Program-made: the position numbers and the translations under genes
Assembly (NCBI RefSeq): GCF_900240315.1
Contig: NZ_OEPZ01000005.1
Span: 1 to 64,000 of the forward strand
Reading direction: 5' to 3'
DNA: 64,000 bases
DNA from: Dorea phocaeensis
GTDB taxonomy: Bacteria; Bacillota; Clostridia; Lachnospirales; Lachnospiraceae
Notes under the pieces: model-generated
What the model was told of the DNA's origin: nothing
The model's input: the letters and a program-made list of their open reading frames with translations, nothing else
Database searches by the model: none
Shown here: piece after piece, positions 50,481-58,508 of the stretch
Position numbering within the stretch: position 1 is the first letter of the stretch
Layout: every line of letters begins with the position of its first letter

Positions 50481-51065
50481 ATGAAGAAAAAAATTGTAAG
50501 TATTTTGGCGGTATGTATGACGGTTTTGGCTATATCTGCTTGTGGAAACAATAGTGAGTCTGATGTGCCAAATGAACAAGAGGCAACTAAGCAAGAAACG
50601 ATATCAGAGGCATTAAAAACACACAAAATTTGGTATGTAACTAGAGAGCCTGCAAAAGACAGTCGTGTTTGGTATGTTGATTATTATGATGACGGTAAAG
50701 TAACAAGATATTATGTGCTTGACGCAAAGGTGGAAATGGGAGACTTCACTGGGTTATCAGATGAAGAAGTACTCAAAAAAGTTAAAACTATGGATGATTC
50801 ACCAGAAACAGATTCATATATCTTGTCCTTAAAAACTGATGATACAGGAAATACCCCTATACTTGTAAAGATAGAGGGGCAGGATACAGGTACCATTTTT
50901 CATGAATCTACACCTTCACGGTCATACACAATATATCAAGATACTTATCAAGGTCTTACACAAGGAACAGGTGTGGCAGATGACCAATATATTACAAAAA
51001 TCAAAGAAGATGAACCAATGTTTATTCTTGATGGTGTCGACACAGAAGGAATAGAAGTAGATTAA
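50481..51065 (+). CDS. Element-encoded lipoprotein, unknown
   Basis: The start is ATG 50481 behind AAGGAAGG. 194 residues with a type II signal (LAISAC; lipidated Cys near residue 21), an Asp/Glu/Gln-rich linker and a single extracellular domain (KIWYVTREPAKDSRVWYVDY, DDGKVTRYYVLDAKVEMGDF). The family is not recognised. It is followed by a terminator. Confidence 0.75.
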   Translation: MKKKIVSILAVCMTVLAISACGNNSESDVPNEQEATKQETISEALKTHKIWYVTREPAKDSRVWYVDYYDDGKVTRYYVLDAKVEMGDFTGLSDEEVLKKVKTMDDSPETDSYILSLKTDDTGNTPILVKIEGQDTGTIFHESTPSRSYTIYQDTYQGLTQGTGVADDQYITKIKEDEPMFILDGVDTEGIEVD

Positions 51066-51129
51066 AAAAGAGATATACTACTTTTGTATAATATCACACA
51101 AATCAAATTATAAAATAATAATAAATAAA

Positions 51130-51169
51130 AGGGATATTCAGTTTATATGTGACTGGGTATCTCTTTTTG
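51130..51169 (+). terminator. Terminator after lipoprotein gene
   Basis: A 13-bp stem with three G-U pairs (51130-51142 with 51152-51164) is followed by TTTTT. Confidence 0.75.
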
Positions 51170-51242
51170 CATTTTTAGGGAAAAGTAAGAGGAAATCCAC
51201 CACATAGAAACAAAAAGGTATCATGACAAAGGAGATAATCTT

Positions 51243-52739
51243 ATGGAACAACAGAAATGGACACCGGAAACACTTGTAGAGAAATTAAAAGAAAATGTTA
51301 TCGGACAGGACAGATACTTGAAAGATTTATGTACGTCTGTCTGGATGCATAGTCTGAACAAGGACGCAGAAGAGAAACTTGGATATTCCATAGACGGAGT
51401 AAAACTCAATATGCTTGTGCTGGGAAAAAGCGGAACAGGAAAAACATTTGCAATTCAGTCTTTGGCAAAATTACTTGACCTGAATCTTGTAATAGAAGAT
51501 TCTTCTGTATTTACAGGGGCAGGGTGGAAAGGCAGAGAAGTTACATCCATAGTGAAAGATATTTTACAATCGGCAGGAGAAAAAAGAGTGAAAGCGGAAT
51601 ATTCCATTGTTGTATTGGATGAGATAGATAAAATGCTTGTTGATTCTGCACGAACAGGAAGTTTTTCGGCTTGGAGTAATTTCTTAAAAATGATTGAGGG
51701 AACAGACGTTGAACACACAGACGGTCAGAATGTGTATCGGATGAATACGGAAAAAGTCCTGTTTATTTGTCTTGGTGCGTTTGACGGTTTGGATGAAATC
51801 ATCAAAAAGCGCATGAGAGCAGGAAAAGAAATTGGATTCTGTGCGAAACCAAAAGAGATACCACAAAATGATATTTTTCAGTATGCAGAAAAAGAAGATT
51901 TGATTTCTTATGGTATCAATCCACAATTTCTAGGGCGAATGGCAATGATTACAGCCACAAATGAATTAAAGGAAGAGGATTATGTCCGTATTCTGACAGA
52001 ATCGAAATCTTCTGCTATCAGTAGATTAAATACTATTTTTCTGACAGGCATGGGTGTCAAAACAAGCATAAGCAAAAAAGCAGCGCAATATATGGCACAA
52101 AGGGCGTTCGAAGAGCAGACAGGGGGAAGAGCATTATTTTCGGAAGTGACAGAAGCGTTCAAAGAGGGGTTGTATCAGATTGCAGGGCGAAAGGATGTGA
52201 AAGAACTTCGATTAAGATATTCAATTACAGACGGATTGAAAATGCAGTTTGTGAAAGGCACAAGAGAAAAATTACCATTGTCTTATAAAGCAATGACAGA
52301 ATTGTTTACGCAGGATTCTTGGCGGAGTGTACCAATGGAGATTACGAGATATGGATGTACCGTTTCCGGCACATATCAGTATGTAGAAGAACTTGTAGAA
52401 ACAATCGAAATGGAGACTCGAAAATTGTCAAGAGAATATACTTATCGTCAGATAAGAGCGTCTATTTATTTGATTATGAGCGCAGTAGTGTGTGTTATGA
52501 CAGAGGATGTTCCACAGACGATGTATGAAGTTGCAAATCAGGTATATTCCCTTGTGTCCTATCCGCCAGAATTTAATACAGAAAATGGAAAAATGGATAG
52601 TTATGCTACTCTGTACTGGAAATCATGGGAATATGAAGAAAATGTGGAATCCTCTCGTGATTTAGCAATTTATATTATAAAAGAATATTGCGAACAGAGA
52701 ATGTGGATGGAAGAAAAATACAGTAGAACAGTTTCATAG
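51243..52739 (+). CDS. ClpX-like AAA+ ATPase
   Basis: A 498-residue AAA+ unfoldase-type protein. The N-terminal helices contain NVIGQDRYLKDLC. Walker A is GKSGTGKT (61-68). TGAGWKGREV (91-100) aligns with the ClpX pore loop TEAGYVGEDV. Walker B is SIVVLDEIDK (Asp126, Glu127), and NPQFLGRMAMI matches the ClpX sensor region with the arginine finger. The ClpX zinc domain is absent. A ~170-residue helical C-terminal domain of unknown type follows (from about 330). It is 16 bp before a J-domain gene, so the two probably act together as a remodelling machine. Confidence 0.85.
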   Translation: MEQQKWTPETLVEKLKENVIGQDRYLKDLCTSVWMHSLNKDAEEKLGYSIDGVKLNMLVLGKSGTGKTFAIQSLAKLLDLNLVIEDSSVFTGAGWKGREVTSIVKDILQSAGEKRVKAEYSIVVLDEIDKMLVDSARTGSFSAWSNFLKMIEGTDVEHTDGQNVYRMNTEKVLFICLGAFDGLDEIIKKRMRAGKEIGFCAKPKEIPQNDIFQYAEKEDLISYGINPQFLGRMAMITATNELKEEDYVRILTESKSSAISRLNTIFLTGMGVKTSISKKAAQYMAQRAFEEQTGGRALFSEVTEAFKEGLYQIAGRKDVKELRLRYSITDGLKMQFVKGTREKLPLSYKAMTELFTQDSWRSVPMEITRYGCTVSGTYQYVEELVETIEMETRKLSREYTYRQIRASIYLIMSAVVCVMTEDVPQTMYEVANQVYSLVSYPPEFNTENGKMDSYATLYWKSWEYEENVESSRDLAIYIIKEYCEQRMWMEEKYSRTVS

Positions 52740-52755
52740 AAAGGGAAAATAAACC

Positions 52756-53229
52756 GTGGAGTGGTTTCAGAACATTTATTCAATTGCAGAGTTGAGAAAA
52801 ACATATCGAATCTTATTGAAAAGGTATCATCCTGATAATGAGGGTGGCAGTTTGGAAATTACACAAGAGATTAACAAGGAATATGACATGCTATTTTCCG
52901 AACTTCTGAAAAATGAAGATGTGGAAAATAAACAATATACAACAGAAGAAAATGAAAATTTCAAAAATGTTTTAAAGCAAATCATCAATTTTAATATAGA
53001 GATTGAGATTATTGGAAATTGGATATGGTGTTTTGAAGCCTACGGATATAAAGAACGTTTAAAAGAACTGGGATTCAAATGGGCGGTGAAAAAGAAAGCG
53101 TGGACTTGGCATAATGCACCATATCGAAAAAATCATGGTAGAGAAATACCTATTGAAGAAATAAGGGCAAAGTATGGAGGGGAGACTGTTCGTAGAAAAA
53201 GCAGACAGTCTCTTTTGAATAGTTGGTAA
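52756..53229 (+). CDS. J-domain protein with a C-terminal element-specific domain
   Basis: It starts at GTG 52756 (GAAAGGGAAAATAAACC upstream); no ATG fits. Residues 1-50 are a compact J domain (AELRKTYRILLKRYHPDNEG; His25-Pro26-Asp27). The second part (about 80-145; NWIWCFEAYGYKERLKELGF, KWAVKKKAWTWH) recurs in phage and integrative-element J proteins. It would recruit a DnaK ATPase to a substrate, possibly the AAA+ protein encoded just upstream. Confidence 0.8.
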   Translation: MEWFQNIYSIAELRKTYRILLKRYHPDNEGGSLEITQEINKEYDMLFSELLKNEDVENKQYTTEENENFKNVLKQIINFNIEIEIIGNWIWCFEAYGYKERLKELGFKWAVKKKAWTWHNAPYRKNHGREIPIEEIRAKYGGETVRRKSRQSLLNSW

Positions 53230-53275
53230 AATAATTTAGAGATTTTCAGAATTTTTGTGAATTTTGAAAAAACAC

Positions 53276-53304
53276 TTGCACAGAACAAATATTCGTGTTA
53301 TCCT
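53276..53304 (+). promoter_or_regulatory. Promoter of candidate ncRNA
   Basis: TTGCAC (53276-53281) and TATCCT (53299-53304) are 17 bp apart, placing a start near 53311. Confidence 0.6.
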
Positions 53305-53310
53305 CATAGA

Positions 53311-53566
53311 AAATTAAATAATAAATCACGACAAGATTGCCGAGGGGTGTGCAGACGAGTTCCATCGTTATAAGTCCACCTGAGAACAGAATAGTATCTG
53401 TGAGGAATCCGATAAAAAGCATTGCTTTTTGAGACTGATTCAGACTGACAATCTGATTTGGAATGGAAACAGCGTCTAACTAAGAGATTAGTGATTGCAC
53501 GAAAGTGACAAGCGGTGAATTTAGGTTCAGTTTTATAACTGGGTTTAGGTTTACCGCTTTTTTGTT
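53311..53566 (+). ncRNA. Candidate structured non-coding RNA (~255 nt)
   Basis: This 360-bp gap between genes has no long ORF but many short hairpins in order: GGTG...CACC enclosing ACGA/TCGT (about 53344-53386), ACAGA/TCTGT (about 53388-53405), AAAAAGC/GCTTTTT (53414-53431 area), CTAA/TTAG, and a GNRA-capped CACGAAAGTG. It ends in a long AAGCGGTGAA...TTTACCGCTT hairpin with T6 (53510-53566). It has its own predicted promoter. It may be a stand-alone RNA or a long leader of the next gene. No known RNA family was recognised. Confidence 0.5.
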
Positions 53567-53590
53567 GTTTAAAAGAAAGGAGAAAAACTA

Positions 53591-54136
53591 ATGAACAATT
53601 TAGAAAATTTAAAGGAAAGAGTAATCGGGATGTCTAAAAGTACAGAGTGGGAAGTTGCGAAAGACGAGTGGGAGGTTGAAAGATGTGAAGAGGATAAGAA
53701 GGCGCAAACGGATTGTGTATGCGGAAAGGAAAATATTAAATATCTGTTTACAATCAGAAATAAGGAAAATGGAAATCGGTTACATCCGATTGGAAGTACC
53801 TGTATCAAAAAGTTTGGAAGAAATGATTTGGATGAAGTGGCAAAGAAATATGTTGACAGATTCAAATTACTACATGCAGTAGAAGATGGGGAATTTATTG
53901 AGTTGTCTCCAAAATATTTTTCAAGAAAAATATTACTTTCATTGTATAAAGATGGCGCATTTAGGGATACTAAATACAATGGATATAATGGAATTAATGA
54001 TTATGAGTTCTTATTAAAAATGTTTAATATGAGAAACAAAGAGAATATGACTGAGGGGCAAAGACGAAAGGTTTCGGCAATCATACTAAATGAAATTAAG
54101 CCATTTTTAAAACAAGAACTAGAAAATAAGATGTGA
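53591..54136 (+). CDS. Element protein with Cys motif (CVCG...STCIKKFG), unknown
   Basis: 181 residues behind GAAAGGAGAAAAACT. The central module CVCGKENIKYLFTIRNK followed by HPIGSTCIKKFG looks like a small zinc-knuckle shared by uncharacterised proteins of phages and integrative elements. The flanks are helical and charged. The last part (TEGQRRKVSAIILNEIKPFL) is also helical. The function is unknown. Its 5' end is only 25 bp after the ncRNA terminator. Confidence 0.7.
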   Translation: MNNLENLKERVIGMSKSTEWEVAKDEWEVERCEEDKKAQTDCVCGKENIKYLFTIRNKENGNRLHPIGSTCIKKFGRNDLDEVAKKYVDRFKLLHAVEDGEFIELSPKYFSRKILLSLYKDGAFRDTKYNGYNGINDYEFLLKMFNMRNKENMTEGQRRKVSAIILNEIKPFLKQELENKM

Positions 54137-54175
54137 ATAATAAATGAAATATAATTCTTCCGGTGGATAAATTAT

Positions 54176-54253
54176 ATGATACGGAAAATATCCTCTATCA
54201 AGTTTAAAATGCACGGACTTTGTCCGAACTTGACAGAGGATATTCTGTATCAT
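54176..54253. repeat. Long imperfect inverted repeat upstream of the recombinase operon
   Basis: Arms 54176-54204 and 54227-54253 pair over ~27 bp with few mismatches (ATGATAC/GTATCAT ends, ATATCCTCT/AGAGGATAT core, TCAAGTT/AACTTGA). They enclose a small GGACTTTGTCC hairpin. There is no T run. A short ORF (54176-54361) covers it but is probably a by-product of the palindrome. Confidence 0.7.
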
Positions 54254-54339
54254 TTGGAGTGGTCAAGGGAAGAAAGGACTATTGTTGGTTTACGGTGTAA
54301 AATCCAATTGAGACAAGGATTAAAACGAGGAGTATGTAA

Positions 54340-54588
54340 ATGTTGTATATCAGAAAATTAAAGAGAGTTTCAAAAATTACAAAAGAAATGATTGTTTTTT
54401 GCAAATATCAAAAGAATAAAATTCCGTTTATCGTTCCATTGAAGGAATCTTTTGTTACAAGATTGCAGTTTCCATCTGCCCATAAGGAGAGAGTTGAGAA
54501 ACAGGCACAACAGGAAAATTATGAAATGTTTGTCAGAATAATGGCGGATATAGTTCAGAAATATGCGCCGGAAATGGAGGTATCATAA
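54340..54588 (+). CDS. Small protein coupled to the recombinase, possible directionality factor
   Basis: 82 residues, ATG 54340 behind GAGGAGTATGTAA. Basic N-terminus (YIRKLKRVSKITKEMIVF), then QFPSAHKERVEKQAQQE and a helical end. Its stop overlaps the recombinase start (TAATG), so the two are translationally coupled. Small proteins in this position often control excision by serine recombinases; that role is inferred from position only. Confidence 0.6.
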   Translation: MLYIRKLKRVSKITKEMIVFCKYQKNKIPFIVPLKESFVTRLQFPSAHKERVEKQAQQENYEMFVRIMADIVQKYAPEMEVS

Positions 54589-56360
54589 TGGATGAATTGT
54601 ATAGTAGCAGAAGAGGAAAGAAGTGTGTGATTTATATTCGTGTAAGTTCAGAAAGACAGGTGCAGGGGTATAGTCTTGAAGGACAGAAACGATTTTTGAA
54701 AGAGTGGGCTGAATTTGAAGGTATGACAGTAGAGGACGTGTACATAGAACCGGGGAAAAGTGGAAAATCAGTATCTGGACGTGAAGTATTCCAGAAAATG
54801 CTTACGGATATTGAATCCGGCGAAAAAGTAATTGATTATGTAGTTGTATTTAAACTGTCACGTTTTGGGAGAAATGCAAAAGATATTTTAAATTCATTGA
54901 CACACATTCAGCGTTATGGAGTGAATCTCATTTGTAAAGAAGATGGCTTGGATTCGTCTACATCTATGGGAAGAATGATGATTACAATTCTTGGTGCAGT
55001 TGCAGAGATGGAACGAGAAAACATTTTGGCACAAAGTATGCTTGGAAGAGAAGAAAAAGCAAAGCAGGGAGGGTGGAATGGTGGATTCGCACCCTATGGT
55101 TATGAGTTGAAGAATGGACGATTGGAAGTGAAGGAAGAAGAAGCACAGATTGTTACGCTTGTTTTCCGGAAATTTGTAGAGGAAGGCATGGGATATTCTA
55201 CTATTGCCGGGTATTTGAATCGTCAGGGCATACCGAAATTCCCAGCAAAAAATTCACATGGCAGAACATTTATTGATTGGAATGTACATCATATTAAACG
55301 TATGCTTTCTAATCCGGTTTATACCGGACATGTGGCATTTGGTAGGACGAAAATGGAGCGGTTAAGTGGAACAGAGAATGAATATCGGCGTGTCCGTTCA
55401 GAGAATTATATTATGAGTGAAGAGATTTCTCATAAACCGATTGTAAACGAGGAAATCTTTGAAAAGGCACAAGTGCGGTTGAATGCGAAAAGTTCTAAAG
55501 GAAAGCCTACAATCGGGAGAAGTACAAAGCATTTATTATCCGGTATTTTAAAATGCCCAATGTGCGGTTCTTCCATGTACGCAGATATTGTACAATGGAC
55601 CAATAAGGATGGCGAGCGTAAACAGAGATTAAAATATCAATGTGGACATTATGCAAAGGCGAAGTATGGGCAATGTAAGAAAAATGCGATACTTGGTGAA
55701 TGGATAGAAGGCGAAGTGATTGCATACACAAAACTTCTTGTTCAGAATCCTAAATTTATTCAGGACATTCAAAGCAAGGTAGGGAAGAAAATAGATGTTT
55801 CAGATATTGATGAAGAAATCCGAAATTTTCAGAAAAGGATTGTTTCTTTAGAACGGAGTAAAAGCCGATTGGAACAGGATATTGATAATGTTTTGGAGGA
55901 AGATAAAAGTGCAGAACGCAAACGTAGAGACATGAATAAACGGCTAGACAAAATTTATGAAGAAATTTGTGCGATTGAGGAACGTATTGCTGATTGTGAG
56001 CAACGTAGAGTGGCGGCAGAACAGAAATACATTACGCAAGAGAGCGTTTATAAAATGTTGTTGGATTTTGACAGACTATTTGATAAAATGAATCCAGAAG
56101 AACAGAGGAAAGTAATAGAGAGCCTTATATCAGAAGTACAGTTACATCCGAAGGAAACATGGAAGGAAGATAAAAATCCGATAAAGGCGATAAAATACAC
56201 GTTTCCGGTAGGTGGACATGTGTTGGAAGATTTGAGGGAAAATGCGTCATATGTGGAGACGGTTGTTTTGCTTTCCAAACTTAAAACGGATAAACATATC
56301 GATGTGGAATTAGAGATGGATGAACTAGATTTGACGGTGGCGGAGAGAAGCAACTTATGA
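54588..56360 (+). CDS. Large serine recombinase (integrase), fused to displaced RlmD tail
   Basis: 590 residues. The resolvase-type catalytic domain has Ser20 in YIRVSSERQ, VFKLSRFGRN and EMERENI. The recombinase domain is at about 165-290 (GFAPYGYEL, HHIKRMLSNPVYTGHVAFGR). The zinc ribbon spans about 325-365 (CPMCGS, CGHYAKAKYGQCKK), followed by a long coiled coil (about 405-480). Residue 556 onward (VETVVLLSKLKTDKHIDVEL and MDELDLTVAER) is not integrase but the displaced C-terminal part of RlmD, joined in frame through the attR repeat. In the excised circle the same ORF would instead run into the tail now on rlmD (predicted ~658 residues). Confidence 0.9.
   Translation: MDELYSSRRGKKCVIYIRVSSERQVQGYSLEGQKRFLKEWAEFEGMTVEDVYIEPGKSGKSVSGREVFQKMLTDIESGEKVIDYVVVFKLSRFGRNAKDILNSLTHIQRYGVNLICKEDGLDSSTSMGRMMITILGAVAEMERENILAQSMLGREEKAKQGGWNGGFAPYGYELKNGRLEVKEEEAQIVTLVFRKFVEEGMGYSTIAGYLNRQGIPKFPAKNSHGRTFIDWNVHHIKRMLSNPVYTGHVAFGRTKMERLSGTENEYRRVRSENYIMSEEISHKPIVNEEIFEKAQVRLNAKSSKGKPTIGRSTKHLLSGILKCPMCGSSMYADIVQWTNKDGERKQRLKYQCGHYAKAKYGQCKKNAILGEWIEGEVIAYTKLLVQNPKFIQDIQSKVGKKIDVSDIDEEIRNFQKRIVSLERSKSRLEQDIDNVLEEDKSAERKRRDMNKRLDKIYEEICAIEERIADCEQRRVAAEQKYITQESVYKMLLDFDRLFDKMNPEEQRKVIESLISEVQLHPKETWKEDKNPIKAIKYTFPVGGHVLEDLRENASYVETVVLLSKLKTDKHIDVELEMDELDLTVAERSNL
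56251..56267 (+). repeat. attR core of the rlmD element
   Basis: Second copy of the 17-bp repeat. Flanking bases differ from attL on both sides (GTCAT before, TTGC after). Confidence 0.85.
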
Positions 56361-56559
56361 GGAAATCAAGGAGTATGTTCTGAAGCAAAGGGGATTGAAA
56401 GTCAGTAACTTGTATATCGCACAGGTGAAGCAGAAATGTGAGATTATTGAGCGGGCAAATTATAACCTGTCGAAATCGGGAAATTCCAGATAGCCGAGGT
56501 ATTCGCCAGAGAAAGAAGCCGCTATATGAGCTGTGTTGAAATTTTTGAGCATGGTATAA
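56251..56559 (+). pseudogene. Displaced, decayed 3' end of rlmD
   Basis: After the attR repeat the sequence encodes the original RlmD tail: VETVVLLSKLKTDKHI, MDELDLTVAE, then (after a frameshift near 56345) EATYEEIKEYVLKQRGLKVS, NLYIAQVKQKC, ERANYNLSKSGNSR, PRYSPEKEAAI and AVLKFLSMV, ending at TAA 56557-56559. Besides the frameshift there are two in-frame stops (TAG after NSR, TGA after EAAI). It is homologous to the tail now attached to rlmD, which shows the element replaced it. The decay implies an old insertion. Confidence 0.88.
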
Positions 56560-56594
56560 ATAATTAAGGTATTATGTATTAGAAAGGGGATTGT

Positions 56595-57380
56595 ATGTTA
56601 AGTAATATTATTGCGGAATGTATGGGGATAGCGATGAGTCATTTTTAAATACTCCGTATAAAGAACAGACTATCATAGAAATGTACGCGCCAGATGGTTT
56701 TGCGAACAAAGCGACTGGAATATGTCACTATTGTACGGTAGATACGCTTAAAGCAATTTTAAATAAGGAGTGTTTAAGGTTTAGTGATGTTCGATTTTTG
56801 AATGATTCAACAGATATTGATGTGCTTAGTATGTGGAATTATTATGCCCAATCTAGAGAAGGAGTCAACATAGTATTCAATCATCCATGGAATATATTTG
56901 ATGGTAGCAATAGTTCAGAAGTAAACAGCAGTGATGAATTAGAAAATGGCATTGCAATTCATAGAGGACTTGTTATCTATAAAAACGAAGATAAGAAATA
57001 AAGCAAAGGATGATATTAAAAAATGCCAAGGTTATATATTATTTGCCTTTAAAGAGGCGGTAAATAATATGAGATGCTTTTTTAAAAATGAATATTTTGA
57101 ATGTGAAAATGAATACAGAATTGTATTAAGGATTCCAGAAGTACGAAAGGAATGTCTCAGTGATATTGTAGAAAAAGGGCAATTTAAACGTGGTAATATA
57201 TTGATACCCTATGTAGATTACAAATTTAGGAAAAGTAGTGTAAAACGAATTGTCATTAATCCTTACATTAAAGAAGAGAGTGATATATTTGAATTAGGAA
57301 TCAAAGAATTATTGTGGATGAATCAAATGGAAGATATACATATTGTTCATTCTAATATTCCTGTTAGAAAATACAGTTAG
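56595..57380 (+). pseudogene. DUF2971-type protein, frameshifted and internally deleted
   Basis: The first open piece (from ATG 56618) contains ICHYCTVDTLKAILNKECLR and FSDVRFLNDSTD, the start of the DUF2971 family. It jumps directly to LSMWNYYAQSREGVNIVFN, omitting a stretch normally present, and stops at TAA near 57001. The remainder continues in another frame as KTKIRNKAKDDIKKCQGYIL and FKNEYFECENEYRIVLRIP to 57380. DUF2971 is frequent in phage-defence and mobile regions; the function is unknown. This copy is broken. Confidence 0.65.
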
Positions 57381-57616
57381 AGGGAAAATGTAGCAGTTAA
57401 AGATATCATGACAGTATATGAAGTCGTAATTCTTAATAAAAAGGAACTAGAGATACTTCATAGGTATTTTTATCGTGTTTTTATCTTAGTGAGACATGAA
57501 ATAGGAACTGTTTTCTGAAACCTTAAAAGAGAAAGTAAATGTTATTAAATCGTAATATGAAATGAAATTTTGAGAAAATATCAATAAATGGTTTGGAATG
57601 ATAGGATGGTGAAAAA

Positions 57617-57884
57617 ATGAAGAGATTCGGAGACAGCTTACATATGGTAGAGAACGAAATCCTCATCTATCAAAATGAAGATGGGCAGACGAAAATTGAT
57701 GTTAAATTTCAAGATGAGACTGTTTGGCTTACACAGGCACAATTATGTGAGCTTTACCAAACCAGTAAATCTAATATCAGTGAGCATATTAAACATATCT
57801 TTGAAGAAGGCGAGTTAGAGGAAGCCGCAGTTGTTCGGAAATTCCGAACAACTGCAGCTGATGGAAAAAACTATAATACAAAGA
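57617..57884 (+). pseudogene. RhuM-family (virulence protein) 5' fragment
   Basis: The first ~88 residues (ILIYQNEDGQTKIDVKFQDE, TVWLTQAQLCELYQTSKSN, ISEHIKHIFEEGEL, VVRKFRTTAADGKNYNTK) are the well-conserved start of RhuM proteins, which are normally over 300 residues. After NTK the similarity stops, and the frame continues as unrelated antisense sequence of the tetR region. It is a deletion remnant. The 236 bp before it (57381-57616) shows nothing recognisable. Confidence 0.75.
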
Positions 57885-57950
57885 TGATGTTTTTTTACCT
57901 TCATGTAGTTTCCTCTTTCTATTTCAAAAAATGTTTTTTGAGATATATTT

Positions 57951-58508
57951 TTAATACAAATAATTTTTTACAAACTCTAGAAATGCTCCTCTGTCTGCTC
58001 TCTCGTCAAACAAGATTGATAAAAACAGTGTGAAAGTGTAATCTACATATACTTTTTCAGACAACTGTTCTGTAAATATCTGGGCGCGTGTTTTCTTGTC
58101 GTTTTCCAAAAAAATCAGCATCTGATGCTTCATTTTCTGGAAGTATTCTTCCATGACCTTGCGTCCTTCCCGTTTATCTCCCGCCGCGAAGCTTAGTGCA
58201 TGCATAGAAAAAAACTGTGGATAATGTTGTTTGCTTTCTTCTGCGCTTTCCAAAAGAACTTTCAAATATTCTATTATATTTTCACAGTCTTTGGATATTT
58301 TATCGATTGGGAAAATATCTGCCCACACGGCTTCTACCGTTGCGGACAAAAGCTCTGCCTTGGAAGTGAAATAATTATATAAAGAACCGAGAGCAATCCC
58401 GCACTCTGATGCAACAGTCCGCATATTTACAGCGGTAATGCCTTTGCTTGCTGCAATGCTTCGGCTTACTTCCAATATTTCCTCTTTGGATGTCACTGCT
58501 TTATTCAT
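57951..58508 (-). CDS. TetR-family transcriptional regulator
   Basis: The 185 residues comprise an N-terminal HTH (EILEVSRSIAASKGITAVNM, then MRTVASECGIALGSLYNYFT) and a helical ligand domain ending YVDYTFTLFLSILFDERADR. Its start overlaps the end of the upstream membrane-protein gene by 8 bp, so they are coupled, and it probably controls that gene. The ligand is unknown. Confidence 0.9.
   Translation of the reverse strand: MNKAVTSKEEILEVSRSIAASKGITAVNMRTVASECGIALGSLYNYFTSKAELLSATVEAVWADIFPIDKISKDCENIIEYLKVLLESAEESKQHYPQFFSMHALSFAAGDKREGRKVMEEYFQKMKHQMLIFLENDKKTRAQIFTEQLSEKVYVDYTFTLFLSILFDERADRGAFLEFVKNYLY

Larger units (their letters stand above)
47839..56267 (+). mobile_element. Integrative element in the 3' part of rlmD, serine-recombinase type (~8.4 kb)
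   Basis: The boundaries are a 17-bp direct repeat, ATGTGGAGACGGTTGTT, at 47839-47855 and 56251-56267. The right end carries a large serine recombinase. Between them the DNA is AT-rich. It contains palindromes at the left, an HTH regulator, lipoprotein and membrane genes, an AAA+/J-domain pair, a candidate ncRNA and small genes. No relaxase, coupling ATPase, type IV secretion or replication gene is visible, so it is either non-autonomous (mobilisable) or a reduced element. The displaced rlmD tail after the right repeat proves the insertion polarity. Confidence 0.85.

Noticed and set aside
53311-53566. 6S RNA, GOLLD, ROOL or hammerhead-type ribozyme as identity for the ncRNA
   Set aside because: Size, order of hairpins and absence of the hammerhead core (CTGATGA...GAAA) do not fit. 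Left unassigned.
54176-54361. Possible 61-residue gene in front of the recombinase operon
   Set aside because: Most of it is the inverted repeat itself, it has only a weak ribosome site, and its protein resembles nothing I know. Treated as a by-product of the palindrome.
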